Shown one piece after another: positions 18,762 to 28,545 of a stretch of 64,000 nt of DNA (the stretch's first letter is position 1; each line of letters starts with the position of its first letter). The DNA lies in assembly GCF_003111685.1 (NCBI RefSeq), contig NZ_CP022190.1, positions 248,001-312,000 on the forward strand, in the 5' to 3' direction. Under the pieces are notes generated by a model that saw only the letters and a list, made by a program, of their open reading frames with translations, was not told the origin of the DNA and made no database searches. Source of the DNA: Alloyangia pacifica (GTDB taxonomy: Bacteria; Pseudomonadota; Alphaproteobacteria; Rhodobacterales; Rhodobacteraceae). A program made the translations under genes and the position numbers.

Positions 18762-19691
18762 TCAGAAACTCCGAATGCTCTCCTGCACCATGCCGAGCAA
18801 CCGCTCCGCGGCCTTAGAGATGTGCCGTCCGCGCGCCTGGATGATCAGGTAGGGTTCCACCGTCACCAGCCGGTTCAGCTGCAGTCGCCGCAGTTCGGCC
18901 GAGACCGGCGGCTCCAGCATCAGGTCGATCACCTCCTGCGACATCGGGGCGACGGCATCGGAGTCCTTCAGCAGCGCGATGATCGCCAGCAGCGAGGAGG
19001 TGGTGATCACGTCGGGCGGGGCGGTCATTCCCTCGTCGTGAAAGGCGGTCTCGATCGCCGCGCGGATGGGCGCGCCGCGCTGCTGCAGGATCCAGCGGGT
19101 GCCGTGCAGGTCGGCGATGGCCACCGGGCTGCGCCCGAGCATCGGGTGACCCTCGCGCACCAAGAGTTGCACGATCTCGTCCCGCGCCGGTTCGAGGATG
19201 AACTCTCGCTCGTTGACCTGCGGTGGCAGGCGGGCGAGGGCGAAATCGAGCTCGCCGCGCTCCAGCGCCTGCACCAGCGCCACCGAGGGGGCGACCTCGA
19301 TAGAGACATCCACCGAGCTCGACAGCGCCTTCAGCCGCTGCACCTGCGGCACCAGTTGACCGAGCGCCGGGCCTGTCACGGCACCAACCCGCACCGCGCC
19401 GCCGAGGCCGGAATGCAGATCGTCGAAATCCTCGGCCATCCGGCGAAGGTCATGCTCGATGCGCCGCGCATGCTGGGCGAGGAGCGCGCCGGTGGGCGTG
19501 GGCTCCATTCCCTTGGGGGTGCGCTGGAACAGCCGGGCACCGATGGCACGCTCCAGTTCCGCCAGCATGCGCGAGGCGCCGGGCTGGGTCATCCGGCAGG
19601 CGGTGGCGGCAACCTGCAGCTGCCCGTGTTCGGCAATCGCGGCGATCAGGCGGATTTGCGCGGGGCGCAGGTTTCTCAGCAGCTCGGACAT
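18762..19691 (-). CDS. gbpR: LysR-family regulator, GbpR-like
   Basis: A 309-residue LysR regulator. The N-terminal helix-turn-helix is AATACRMTQPGASRMLAELERAIGARLFQR (about residues 28-57). A LysR substrate-binding domain follows from about 90. It diverges from chvE, matching the place of GbpR, the LysR regulator of the galactose-binding protein gene in Agrobacterium/Azospirillum. The name rests on this context and general similarity, so sugar-responsive control of chvE is inferred. Confidence 0.8.
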   Translation of the reverse strand: MSELLRNLRPAQIRLIAAIAEHGQLQVAATACRMTQPGASRMLAELERAIGARLFQRTPKGMEPTPTGALLAQHARRIEHDLRRMAEDFDDLHSGLGGAVRVGAVTGPALGQLVPQVQRLKALSSSVDVSIEVAPSVALVQALERGELDFALARLPPQVNEREFILEPARDEIVQLLVREGHPMLGRSPVAIADLHGTRWILQQRGAPIRAAIETAFHDEGMTAPPDVITTSSLLAIIALLKDSDAVAPMSQEVIDLMLEPPVSAELRRLQLNRLVTVEPYLIIQARGRHISKAAERLLGMVQESIRSF

Positions 19692-19694
19692 AAC

Positions 19695-19746
19695 ACATAC
19701 CGATCAAGTTATGCAGATGACGGATAATGGTATTTGTTCGGTATGT
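19695..19746. promoter_or_regulatory. Divergent gbpR/chvE control region with spaced inverted repeat
   Basis: Nine-base arms ACATACCGA (19695-19703) and TCGGTATGT (19738-19746) are perfect inverted copies, centred 43 bp apart (about four helical turns). An extra GGTAT at 19729-19733 makes a direct repeat with the right arm. The left arm abuts the gbpR start codon. The arrangement fits a LysR tetramer binding two sites and repressing itself. Confidence 0.55.
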
Positions 19747-19825
19747 CACCATTAAGTAGGACTTTTGGCGTCCCCACAGGGGAACAGCGGGGTGCGGGAG
19801 ACGCCCCCTCAACGGGAGGATACCG

Positions 19826-20890
19826 ATGAAACTGACGAAACTCGCGGGTGCGCTCGCGGTAAGCCTCGTTGCGCTTTCCAGCGCCGCCTTCGCCCAGGAC
19901 AAGGGCACCGTGGGCATCGCCATGCCGACCAAGAGCTCGGCGCGCTGGATCGACGACGGCAACAACATGGTCAAGCAGCTGGAAGAAGCCGGCTACGAGA
20001 CCGACCTGCAGTACGCAGAGGATGACATCCCCAACCAGCTCGCGCAGATCGAGAACATGGTGACCAAGGGCGTCGACGTGCTGGTGATCGCCGCCATCGA
20101 CGGCACCACCCTGTCGAACGCGCTGGCCAATGCCGCCGCCTCGGGCGTGCGCATCGTCGCCTATGACCGGCTGATCCGTGACAGCGGCGACGTCGACTAT
20201 TATGCCACCTTCGACAACTTCAAGGTCGGCGTGCAGCAGGCGACCTCGCTGGTCGAGGGCCTCGAAGAGCGCTTCCCCGACAGCAAGCCGTGGAACGTCG
20301 AGCTCTTCGGCGGCTCGCCGGACGACAACAACGCATATTTCTTCTACAACGGCGCCATGTCGGTGCTGCAGCCGATGATCGACAGCGGCGACATCGTCGT
20401 GCAGTCCGGCCAGATGGGCATGGACAAGGTCGGCACGCTGCGCTGGGACGGCGCGGTGGCGCAGGCGCGCATGGATAACATCCTGTCGGCCAACTACACC
20501 GACAAGGACGTTCACGGCGTGCTCGCGCCCTACGATGGCCTGTCCATCGGCATCCTCTCGTCGCTCAAGGGCGTCGGCTACGGCTCGGGCGATCTGAAGA
20601 TGCCGATCGTCACCGGCCAGGACGCCGAAGTGCAGTCGGTGAAATCGATCCTCGCCGGCGAGCAGTACTCGACCATCTTCAAGGACACCCGCGAGCTGGC
20701 CCGCGTCACCGTCGGCATGGTCAACGCGGTGATGGAAGGCTCCGAGCCCGAGATCAACGACACCGAGACCTATGACAACGGCGTGAAGGTCGTCCCGTCC
20801 TACCTGCTCGAGCCGGTCCCGGTGGACGCCTCGAACTGGGAAGAGGTCCTGGTCGGCTCCGGGTACTACACCGAAGACCAGATCAAGTAA
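19826..20890 (+). CDS. chvE: Multiple sugar-binding periplasmic protein ChvE
   Basis: A 354-residue periplasmic protein with signal peptide [23 protein letters not shown]. The mature protein reads [21 protein letters not shown], the hallmark of ChvE/GguABC and MmsE proteins, with further typical segments [14 protein letters not shown] ([21 protein letters not shown]) and [16 protein letters not shown]. In Agrobacterium ChvE binds galactose, arabinose, glucose and glucuronate. Here the four catabolic genes downstream point to arabinose and galactose. Strong ribosome site (GGGAGGA). Confidence 0.93.
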   Translation: MKLTKLAGALAVSLVALSSAAFAQDKGTVGIAMPTKSSARWIDDGNNMVKQLEEAGYETDLQYAEDDIPNQLAQIENMVTKGVDVLVIAAIDGTTLSNALANAAASGVRIVAYDRLIRDSGDVDYYATFDNFKVGVQQATSLVEGLEERFPDSKPWNVELFGGSPDDNNAYFFYNGAMSVLQPMIDSGDIVVQSGQMGMDKVGTLRWDGAVAQARMDNILSANYTDKDVHGVLAPYDGLSIGILSSLKGVGYGSGDLKMPIVTGQDAEVQSVKSILAGEQYSTIFKDTRELARVTVGMVNAVMEGSEPEINDTETYDNGVKVVPSYLLEPVPVDASNWEEVLVGSGYYTEDQIK

Positions 20891-20903
20891 GCACTCCTCC
20901 CGA

Positions 20904-20927
20904 GCGCCCCATTTGCTCCCGGGGCGC
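20904..20927 (+). other. Stem-loop between chvE and gguA
   Basis: Inverted repeat GCGCCCC / GGGGCGC with a 10-nt loop just after the chvE stop, no T-run. Same design as after rhaS, ytfQ and the TAXI gene. Confidence 0.6.
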
Positions 20928-20989
20928 CGAACAGGGGGAGGCCTTTGGGCCTTCCCCGACCTTCACTTCATACAAGGCAGGTACGGGTC

Positions 20990-22507
20990 ATGACTCTTCT
21001 GCTCGAGATGCGCGGTATCACCAAGGAATTCCCTGGTGTGAAAGCGCTCGACCAGGTGAACCTTCAGGTCCGCGAAGGCGAGATCCACGCGATCTGCGGC
21101 GAGAACGGTGCCGGCAAATCGACCCTGATGAAGGTGCTCTCCGGGGTCTATCCCGTGGGCAGCTACGACGGGGAAATCCACTACGATGGCGGGCTCGCCG
21201 AGTTCAAGACGCTGCGCGACAGCGAGGACAAGGGCATCGTCATCATTCACCAGGAACTGGCGCTGGTGCCGCAGCTCTCGATCGCCGAGAACATCTTTCT
21301 CGGCAACGAGCGGCAGACCGGTGGCGTGATCCAGTGGCAGGAAACCTTCCGCCGCACCGAGCAGTTGCTGGCCAAGGTCGGGCTGCGCGACGCGCCGGGC
21401 ACGCTTGTCGACAGCATAGGGGTGGGCAAGCAGCAGCTGGTCGAGATCGCCAAGGCGCTCAGCAAGGACGTGAAGCTGCTGATCCTCGACGAGCCGACGG
21501 CGGCGCTGCAGGAGAATGACAGCCGCAAGCTGCTCGACCTCATGCTCGAGCTGAAGGCGCAGGGCGTGACCTGCATCATCATTTCCCACAAGCTCAACGA
21601 GGTGCGCTACGTCGCAGACACGGTCACCGTGATCCGCGACGGCATGGCGGTCTCGGAGCTCGACGCCTCGCAGGGGCTTTCGGAAGACCGCATCGTCCGC
21701 GACATGGTGGGCCGCGACATGTCGCAGCGTTACCCGGACCGCACCCGCCGCGCCGGTGAGGTGGTGATGGCGGTGAAGGACTGGAACGTCTGGCATCCCG
21801 AGCACGCCGAACGGCAGGTCATCAAGAACATCAACTTCAACGTCCGGGCCGGCGAGGTCGTCGGCATCGCCGGCGTCATGGGGTCGGGCCGCACCGAGCT
21901 TGCCATGTCGATCTTTGGCCAGAGCTGGGGGCGGAACATCTCGGGCGAAGTCTCGCTGCACGGCAAGCCGATCGACGTGTCGAAGGTGGACCGGGCCATC
22001 GAGAACGGGCTTGCTTACGTCACCGAGGACCGCAAGTCGCTGGGGCTGATCCTCGATGAGAGCATCCGCTTCAACACCACGCTGTCCAACCTGAACGGCG
22101 TGTCCGAGAAGGGCGTGCTGAACGAGGCCGAGGAAACCGAAGTGGCAGAGCGCTACCGCAAGGCGCTGGCCACGCGCACACCGACGGTCATGCAGAAAGT
22201 CGGCAACCTGTCGGGCGGCAACCAGCAGAAGGTGGTGCTGGCCAAGTGGCTGTTCACCGAGCCCGAGGTTCTGATCCTCGACGAACCCACGCGCGGCATC
22301 GACGTCGGCGCGAAATACGAAATCTATTCGATCATCAACGAGCTCTCTGCCGAAGGCAAAGCCGTGGTGATGATCTCGTCGGAGATGCCCGAACTCTTGG
22401 GCATGTGCGACCGTATCTATGTCATGAACGAAGGCGCTTTCGTCGGGGAACTCTCTGCCGAGGAAGCCAGCCAGGAGCGCATCATGTCGCTCATCGTCAG
22501 CGAGTGA
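20990..22507 (+). CDS. gguA: Sugar ABC transporter double ATPase GguA
   Basis: A 505-residue double ATPase. ATG 20990 ([14 protein letters not shown]) is preferred: family members start here, although a TTG 15 codons earlier follows a purine-rich stretch. Walker [10 protein letters not shown]; Walker [12 protein letters not shown]; second domain signature [14 protein letters not shown] and [11 protein letters not shown]; degenerate second P-loop GVMGSGRTE. It sits 13 bp before gguB. Confidence 0.92.
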   Translation: MTLLLEMRGITKEFPGVKALDQVNLQVREGEIHAICGENGAGKSTLMKVLSGVYPVGSYDGEIHYDGGLAEFKTLRDSEDKGIVIIHQELALVPQLSIAENIFLGNERQTGGVIQWQETFRRTEQLLAKVGLRDAPGTLVDSIGVGKQQLVEIAKALSKDVKLLILDEPTAALQENDSRKLLDLMLELKAQGVTCIIISHKLNEVRYVADTVTVIRDGMAVSELDASQGLSEDRIVRDMVGRDMSQRYPDRTRRAGEVVMAVKDWNVWHPEHAERQVIKNINFNVRAGEVVGIAGVMGSGRTELAMSIFGQSWGRNISGEVSLHGKPIDVSKVDRAIENGLAYVTEDRKSLGLILDESIRFNTTLSNLNGVSEKGVLNEAEETEVAERYRKALATRTPTVMQKVGNLSGGNQQKVVLAKWLFTEPEVLILDEPTRGIDVGAKYEIYSIINELSAEGKAVVMISSEMPELLGMCDRIYVMNEGAFVGELSAEEASQERIMSLIVSE

Positions 22508-22520
22508 GAGGGGAGGGGAC

Positions 22521-23759
22521 ATGTCCACTCAAACGGCAGAAACCGCAGGGCAGTCCGAAGGCCAGGGCCTGAAGCACTACCTGCGCAACCACATGCGTGA
22601 ATACGGCCTGCTTTTCGCGCTCATCGCCATCATGGTGTTCTTCCAGGCGGTGACCGGCGGCACGCTGATGCGCCCGGTAAACATCACCAACCTGTTCCTG
22701 CAGAACAGCTACGTCATCATCATGGCGCTGGGGATGCTCATCGTCATCGTCTCGGGCAACATCGACCTCTCGGTCGGCTCGGTGCTCGGCTTCATCGGCG
22801 CGCTGGCGGCGGTGATGATTGTGCACTGGGGCTGGCCGGTACCGCTGACCATCCTCGCCTGTCTCGTCGTCGGCGGCCTCATCGGCGCGGCGCAGGGTTA
22901 TTGGGTGGCCTATTGGTCGATCCCGTCCTTCATCGTGACGCTGGCCGGGATGCTGGTGTTCCGCGGCGCCTCGCTCTGGCTGCTGCAGGGGCAGTCGGTA
23001 GGCCCGTTCCCGCCGGGCTTCCAGATGCTCTCGACCGGCTTCGTGCCGGACCTCTTCCCGCGCGAGATGACCGCCGGATTGGCCGAGATCGCCGGATCGC
23101 GCAACTTCAACCTGCTCGCAATGGGCGTTGGCATCATCGCCGCCGTCGCCATCGTCTGGCTCGGCCTGCGCGAACGTGCCCGTGACAAGGCCTATGGCAT
23201 CGAGGGCGAGCCCGCGAACTTCTTCTGGGTGCGCAATGCCATCGTCTGCGGCGCGCTGCTGTTCCTGACCTTCAAGATCGCCACCTTCCGCGGCCTGCCC
23301 AACGTGCTGGTCACCATGGGTGTGCTGATCATCATCTACGCCTTCATCACCCAGAAAACCGTGATCGGGCGCCGCATCTACGCGCTTGGCGGCAACCGCA
23401 AGGCGGCCAAGCTCTCGGGCATCAAGACCGAGCGGCTGACCTTTCTCGCCTTCGTCAACATGGGCGTGCTGGCGGCGCTGGCAGGGCTGGTGTTTGCCGC
23501 ACGGCTCAACACCGCGACCCCCAAGGCCGGCTTCGGCATGGAGCTCGACGTGATCGCGGCGGTCTTCATCGGTGGCGCGTCGATGGCGGGCGGCTCGGGC
23601 AAGATCGTCGGCGCGGTGGTCGGCGCCTTCATCATGGGCGTGATGAACAACGGCATGTCGATCATGGGCATCGGCATCGACTACCAGCAGATGATCAAGG
23701 GCCTGGTGCTGCTCGCCGCCGTGATCTTCGACGTCTACAACAAATCCAAACAGGGCTGA
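22521..23759 (+). CDS. gguB: Sugar ABC transporter permease GguB
   Basis: A 412-residue permease, longer than ribose-type permeases because of an insertion around residues 150-250, as in GguB/MmsB/XylH proteins. SGNIDLSVGSVLGFIGAL lies near residues 74-91 and FIGGASMAGGSGKIVG near 350. As the only permease gene it presumably forms a homodimer. Ends about 40 bp before the dehydratase gene in an apparent single operon. Confidence 0.92.
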   Translation: MSTQTAETAGQSEGQGLKHYLRNHMREYGLLFALIAIMVFFQAVTGGTLMRPVNITNLFLQNSYVIIMALGMLIVIVSGNIDLSVGSVLGFIGALAAVMIVHWGWPVPLTILACLVVGGLIGAAQGYWVAYWSIPSFIVTLAGMLVFRGASLWLLQGQSVGPFPPGFQMLSTGFVPDLFPREMTAGLAEIAGSRNFNLLAMGVGIIAAVAIVWLGLRERARDKAYGIEGEPANFFWVRNAIVCGALLFLTFKIATFRGLPNVLVTMGVLIIIYAFITQKTVIGRRIYALGGNRKAAKLSGIKTERLTFLAFVNMGVLAALAGLVFAARLNTATPKAGFGMELDVIAAVFIGGASMAGGSGKIVGAVVGAFIMGVMNNGMSIMGIGIDYQQMIKGLVLLAAVIFDVYNKSKQG

Positions 23760-23801
23760 GCCGCGCGCTCAGCCCCAATACAAGCCGCACCGGAGGCACC
23801 C

Positions 23802-25553
23802 ATGTCCGTCAAGGATTTCACTCCCGCCCCCTGGCCGCGCAAGCTGCGCTCGACCCATTGGTACTCGGGCAACTCGCGCGACACGATCTATCACCGCGGC
23901 TGGCTGAAGAACCAGGGCTACCCGCACGACCTGTTCGACGGGCGGCCGATCATCGGCATCCTCAACACCTGGTCCGATCTCACCCCCTGCAACGGCCACC
24001 TGCGCGAGCTGGCGGAGAAGGTGAAGGCCGGCGTCTGGGAGGCCGGCGGCTTCCCGGTCGAGGTGCCGGTCTTCTCCGCGTCGGAAAACACCTTCCGCCC
24101 GACGGCGATGATGTTCCGCAACCTCGCGGCGCTGGCCATCGAGGAAACGCTGCGTGGCCAGCCGATCGACGGCGCGGTGCTGATGGTGGGCTGCGACAAG
24201 ACCACGCCCTCGCTGATGATGGCCGCCGCCTCCTGCGACGTGCCGTCGATCGTAGTCACCGGCGGGCCGATGCTGAACGGCTATTTCCAGGGCGAGCGCG
24301 TCGGTTCCGGCACGCACCTTTGGAAATTCTCCGAGATGGTGAAGGCCGGCGAGATGACGCAGGAGGAGTTCCTCGAGGCGGAGCAATCCATGTCCCGGTC
24401 CTCGGGCACCTGCAACACCATGGGCACAGCATCGTCGATGGCGTCGATGGCCGAGGCGCTCGGCATGGCGCTTTCGGGCAACGCCGCGATCCCGGCGGTG
24501 GACAGCCGCCGCCGCGTCATGGCGCAGCTTTCGGGCCGGCGCATCGTGCAGATGGTGAAGGACGATCTGAAGCCGTCGGACATCCTGACCAAGGAAGCCT
24601 TCGAGAACGCCATCCGCACCAATGGCGCGATCGGCGGCTCGACCAATGCGGTGATCCACATGCTGGCGCTGGCGGGCCGGGTCGGCATCGACCTGACGCT
24701 GGATGACTGGGACCGCTGCGGCCGCGACGTGGCGACCATCGTCAACCTCATGCCCTCGGGCAAATACCTCATGGAGGAATTCTTCTACGCCGGCGGCCTG
24801 CCCGTGGTGCTGAAGCGCCTCGGCGAAAGCGGCCAGCTCCACAAGGATGCGCTGACGGTCTCGGGGCTCAGCATCTGGGACGAGGTCAAGGACGTCGTGA
24901 ACCACAACGAGGACGTCATCCTGCCGCTCGAAAAGGCGCTGACCCAGCAGGGCGGCATCACCGTGCTGCGCGGCAACCTCGCGCCCAAGGGCGCGGTGCT
25001 GAAGCCCTCGGCGGCCTCGGCGCATCTGCTCAAGCACAAGGGTCGCGCCGTGGTCTTCGAGGACATCGACGACTACAAGGCCAAGATCAATGATGACGCG
25101 CTCGACATCGACGAGACCTGCATCATGGTGCTGAAGAACTGCGGGCCAAAGGGCTACCCGGGCATGGCCGAGGTCGGCAATATGGGCCTGCCGCCGAAGG
25201 TTCTGAAGAAGGGCATCACCGACATGATCCGCATCTCGGATGCGCGCATGTCGGGCACCGCTTATGGCACGGTGATCCTGCACACCTCGCCCGAGGCAGC
25301 GGCGGGCGGGCCGCTGGCGGTGGTGCAGAACGGCGACATGATCGAGCTCGACGTCGAAAGCCGCCTGCTGCACCTCGACATTCCCGAGGCCGAGCTGGAG
25401 TCGCGTCTTGCCGCATGGCAGCCGACGCATGATCTGCCGGGCTCCGGCTACGCCTGGCTGCACCAGAGCCATGTCGAGGGCGCCGACACCGGTGCCGATC
25501 TCGACTTCCTGAAGGGCTGCCGCGGCAACGACGTAGGCAAGGACAGCCACTGA
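23802..25553 (+). CDS. IlvD/EDD-family sugar-acid dehydratase, probable L-arabinonate dehydratase
   Basis: A 583-residue iron-sulfur dehydratase. Cluster-ligand cysteines are visible in TPCNGHL (about residue 64), VGCDKTTPS (about 132) and SGTCNTMGT (about 204). The length and the motif SGRRIVQMV match pentonate dehydratases (L-arabinonate, also acting on D-galactonate/D-fuconate) rather than IlvD (about 560-616 residues, different C-terminus). It converts L-arabinonate to 2-keto-3-deoxy-L-arabinonate. The lactonase and dehydrogenase genes that follow make arabinose or galactose the likely sugar. Confidence 0.85.
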   Translation: MSVKDFTPAPWPRKLRSTHWYSGNSRDTIYHRGWLKNQGYPHDLFDGRPIIGILNTWSDLTPCNGHLRELAEKVKAGVWEAGGFPVEVPVFSASENTFRPTAMMFRNLAALAIEETLRGQPIDGAVLMVGCDKTTPSLMMAAASCDVPSIVVTGGPMLNGYFQGERVGSGTHLWKFSEMVKAGEMTQEEFLEAEQSMSRSSGTCNTMGTASSMASMAEALGMALSGNAAIPAVDSRRRVMAQLSGRRIVQMVKDDLKPSDILTKEAFENAIRTNGAIGGSTNAVIHMLALAGRVGIDLTLDDWDRCGRDVATIVNLMPSGKYLMEEFFYAGGLPVVLKRLGESGQLHKDALTVSGLSIWDEVKDVVNHNEDVILPLEKALTQQGGITVLRGNLAPKGAVLKPSAASAHLLKHKGRAVVFEDIDDYKAKINDDALDIDETCIMVLKNCGPKGYPGMAEVGNMGLPPKVLKKGITDMIRISDARMSGTAYGTVILHTSPEAAAGGPLAVVQNGDMIELDVESRLLHLDIPEAELESRLAAWQPTHDLPGSGYAWLHQSHVEGADTGADLDFLKGCRGNDVGKDSH

Positions 25554-26428
25554 TGGAGATCTTCGACGCCCGGATCTGCGCGCTTGGCGAGGGGGTGCTC
25601 TGGCATCCCCTGCGCGAGGAACTCTTCTGGTTCGACATCATCGGCAGGCGTCTGCTGTCGCACCACCCGGCCTCGGGGCACACCCGCGCGGTGCCACTTA
25701 CCGAGATGTGCTCGGCGGCGGCCTGGATCGACCGCGACCGGCTGCTGATCGCCTCCGAGACCGGGCTCTGGACGTATGACCTGACCACCGGGGTCTTCGG
25801 GCATCTCGCGGATCTCGAGAAGGACAACCAGGTGACCCGCTCGAACGACGGGCGGGCGGATCCCTGGGGCGGCTTCTGGATCGGCACCATGGGCAAGCAG
25901 GCCGAACCCCACGCCGGGACGATCTACCGCCACTATGGCGGAGCCCTGCGCAAGATTGCCGACGGCATCTCGATCCCTAACGCCCTCTGCTTCGATGCGG
26001 CGCGCGGCTGCGGCTACTTCGCCGACACCCATGCGCAGCTGCTCTTCCGCGTGGCGCTGGACGAGGCGGGCTGGCCCAGCGAAGCGCCCGAGGTCTTCGT
26101 CGACTTCAGCCATACCGGGCTCAGGCCCGATGGCGCGGTGACCGATGCGGCCGGTAATCTTTGGCTGGCGCTCTGGGGGGAGGGCGCGGTAATCGAGATA
26201 TCGCCGGATGGCAAGCTCGGCGCGCGCCACGAGCTCGCCGCGCCGCACAGCACTTGCCCGGCCTTCGGCGGGCCCGATTTCACCACGCTCTACTGCACCA
26301 GCGCGACGCAGGGCCTCGGCCGCGAGGCGCTGGCAGAGGCGCCGCACTCCGGCGCGGTCTTTGCCGAGCTCGGCGCAGGGCAGGGCAGGGCGGAACCCGC
26401 CTTCATCCTCGACACGGGAGACGCCTGA
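25553..26428 (+). CDS. SMP-30/gluconolactonase-family sugar lactonase
   Basis: A 291-residue six-bladed propeller lactonase. It starts MEIFDARICALGEGVLWHP, giving the metal-ligand glutamate in LGEGVLWHP. Further expected ligands are in TRSNDGRADPWGGFWIGTMG (about 100-119; N and D) and in a RPDGAVTDAAGNLWLALWG segment. It would hydrolyse L-arabino-gamma-lactone (or galactonolactone) produced by the dehydrogenase encoded next. Starts at the TGATG overlap with the dehydratase gene. Confidence 0.86.
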   Translation: MEIFDARICALGEGVLWHPLREELFWFDIIGRRLLSHHPASGHTRAVPLTEMCSAAAWIDRDRLLIASETGLWTYDLTTGVFGHLADLEKDNQVTRSNDGRADPWGGFWIGTMGKQAEPHAGTIYRHYGGALRKIADGISIPNALCFDAARGCGYFADTHAQLLFRVALDEAGWPSEAPEVFVDFSHTGLRPDGAVTDAAGNLWLALWGEGAVIEISPDGKLGARHELAAPHSTCPAFGGPDFTTLYCTSATQGLGREALAEAPHSGAVFAELGAGQGRAEPAFILDTGDA

Positions 26429-27363
26429 TGACCGATCCGATCCAGCTTGGCCTTGTCGGCCTCGGCACCATTGCGCGCAACCAGCACCTGCCCTCGCTCG
26501 AGGATGTGCCGGCGCTGAAGCTGGCCGCCATCGCCAGTCGCCATGCCGGGCATGACACGCTGCCCTCTTTCCACGACATCGAAGAGATGATCGCCAAGGC
26601 GCCGGGACTGCAGGCCGTGTCGCTCTGTACCCCGCCGCAGGGCCGTTTCGCCCAGGCCGCGGCGGCGATCCATGCGGGCAAGCACGTGATGCTGGAAAAA
26701 CCGCCGGGCGCGAGCGTCTCGGAGGTCGAGGGGCTGGCCCGGCTGGCGCGCGACAAGAGCGTGACGCTCTTTGCCACCTGGCACTCGCGCGAGGCGGCGG
26801 CGGTCGAAGACGCGCGGGATCTGCTGGCCGGGGCCACGGTCAAGCGCGCGACGATCACCTGGAAGGAAGACGTGCGCCACTGGCACCCGGGGCAGGAATG
26901 GATCTGGCAGCCGGGCGGCCTTGGCGTGTTCGATCCGGGCATCAACGCGCTGTCGATCCTCACGCGCATTCTGCCCGAACCGGTGCACCCCCTTTCCGCG
27001 CAGCTCGACGTTCCCGAGAACAAGCAGGCCCCCATCGCCGCGAAGCTCGAGATGGAAACCGCCTCCGGCGCGCCAATCGCGGCCGAGTTCGACTGGCGGC
27101 AGACGGGCCCGCAGACCTGGGACATCCTCGTGGAAACCGACGGCCCCGACGTGCTGCTGCGCGAGGGCGGGGCGAAGCTCTTCGTCGGCGGCGAGGCGCG
27201 GATCTCGGCCGAGGACCGCGAGTACCGACGTCTCTACGCCCGGTTCGCCGAGTTGATCGCGGCGGGCGAGTCCGATGTCGACCTCGCGCCGCTGCAGCTG
27301 GTGGCCGATGCCTTCCTGCTGGGCGCCCAGACCCGTGTCGAGGCCTTCCATGACGATCCCTGA
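26428..27363 (+). CDS. Gfo/Idh/MocA-family L-arabinose/D-galactose 1-dehydrogenase
   Basis: A 311-residue NAD(P)-dependent oxidoreductase. N-terminal Rossmann motif GLVGLGTIARNQHLP (about residues 8-22) and the EKPPGASVSE motif (about 91-100; catalytic lysine of the family). A later GGLGVFDPGINALSILTRI segment is typical of arabinose/galactose dehydrogenases. Length equals the roughly 309-residue enzymes that open the oxidative arabinose pathway. Starts at a TGATG overlap with the lactonase gene and overlaps galM at its end. Confidence 0.85.
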   Translation: MTDPIQLGLVGLGTIARNQHLPSLEDVPALKLAAIASRHAGHDTLPSFHDIEEMIAKAPGLQAVSLCTPPQGRFAQAAAAIHAGKHVMLEKPPGASVSEVEGLARLARDKSVTLFATWHSREAAAVEDARDLLAGATVKRATITWKEDVRHWHPGQEWIWQPGGLGVFDPGINALSILTRILPEPVHPLSAQLDVPENKQAPIAAKLEMETASGAPIAAEFDWRQTGPQTWDILVETDGPDVLLREGGAKLFVGGEARISAEDREYRRLYARFAELIAAGESDVDLAPLQLVADAFLLGAQTRVEAFHDDP

Positions 27364-28396
27364 GCGCCATTCCGTCGGCCACGTCCGCTCGAGCACCCCG
27401 GTCGAGCGCATTGTGCTGCGCGCGGGCGCGGCGCGTGCCGAGGTGCTGACTTACGGCGCGACGCTGAAATCGCTGCATGTGCCCGACCGCGAGGGCCGGC
27501 TGGATGACATCGTCCTCGGGTTCGACGACCTGCAAGGCTATCTCGACAACCGCATGTTCTTCGGCGCCTCGGTGGGACGGGTGGCGAACCGCATCGCCGG
27601 TGGCCGGTTCGAACTTGACGGGCACGGCTACCAGCTGGCGCAGAACGAGGGAGAGACCACGCTGCACGGCGGGCCCGACGGGTTCGATCGGCGCAACTGG
27701 GCAGTGGCCGAGATGGGCGACGGTTCGGTGACGCTCGAGACGGTTAGCCAGGCGGGGGACCAGGGGTTTCCCGGCACGCTGACAGCCCGCGCGACCTACA
27801 CGCTGCGCGAGACGCCTGCAGGCCCCTGCCTTGGCATCACCTACGAGGCGGAGACCGAGGCGCCGACCATTGTTTCGATGACCAACCACAGCTTCTTCGC
27901 TCTGGCGGGGCTCTCGGCGCTGCCGGATCGGCCGCGCTCGGCGCTCGAATACCGGCTGAAGGTGCCAGCCTCGCGCTACCTGACAGTGGACGAGGCGCTC
28001 ATCCCATCCGGCGTCGCACCGGTCGGTGCCAGCCCCTTCGACTTCCGCGAGGGGCGGCAACCGCTGACCGCGGTGCGCTCGGGGGCCCTGGATGGCTATG
28101 ACCATTGCCTTTGCCTCGATCCCGGAGAGATCGAGCTGCACGATGCCGCCAGCGGACGGCTGATGCGGATGACCACCAACCTGCCGGGGCTGCAGGTCTA
28201 TACCAGCAACTTCCTCGACGGCTCGGTGCCGGGCAAGGGTGGCTACGCCGCGCGCAAGCATGACGCCATCTGCCTCGAGCCGCAGATCTGGCCCGACGCG
28301 ATCAACATGCCCGAGAGCTGGGGCGCGCAGAGTCCCGTGCTGCGCCCGGGCGAGACCCGCCGCGCCGAGATGAGCTTTACCTTCGGCATCCGCTGA
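27350..28396 (+). CDS. galM: Aldose 1-epimerase (mutarotase)
   Basis: A 348-residue GalM-type enzyme interconverting sugar anomers. The start at ATG 27350 (MTIPERHSVGHVRS) overlaps the dehydrogenase gene by 14 bp. The sequence has ASVGRVANRIAGGRFELDG (about residues 72-90), NEGETTLHGGPDGF with the active-site histidine and MTNHSFFAL with a second. The conserved CLEPQIWPDAIN near residue 305 holds the catalytic glutamate. It supplies the anomer used by the dehydrogenase. Last gene of the chvE operon. Confidence 0.9.
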   Translation: MTIPERHSVGHVRSSTPVERIVLRAGAARAEVLTYGATLKSLHVPDREGRLDDIVLGFDDLQGYLDNRMFFGASVGRVANRIAGGRFELDGHGYQLAQNEGETTLHGGPDGFDRRNWAVAEMGDGSVTLETVSQAGDQGFPGTLTARATYTLRETPAGPCLGITYEAETEAPTIVSMTNHSFFALAGLSALPDRPRSALEYRLKVPASRYLTVDEALIPSGVAPVGASPFDFREGRQPLTAVRSGALDGYDHCLCLDPGEIELHDAASGRLMRMTTNLPGLQVYTSNFLDGSVPGKGGYAARKHDAICLEPQIWPDAINMPESWGAQSPVLRPGETRRAEMSFTFGIR

Positions 28397-28486
28397 GGCG
28401 GGAACCCCTCGCAAGAGCCGCGTGAGCTGTGTCATCCTCGCGCTGGGGGCGCCCGGACGGGGGCGCAGCCCGCGCAAGGCATCTGC

Positions 28487-28515
28487 TTGACCCGACGGGA
28501 CACGCGGTGTCTATG
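28487..28515 (+). promoter_or_regulatory. Candidate promoter of the TRAP transporter operon
   Basis: TTGACC and TCTATG are spaced 17 bp apart, 31 bp before the TAXI gene start. This is the best sigma-70-like pair in the 149-bp gap after galM. No regulator site recognised. Confidence 0.4.
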
Positions 28516-28545
28516 TCACGCGAAGCTTTTGGAGGAGCTGGACAA

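Noticed and set aside
20945..20989. Upstream TTG start for gguA with a purine-rich stretch before it
   Set aside because: Family members start at [13 protein letters not shown] sequence, and the added residues ([14 protein letters not shown]) look like translated leader.
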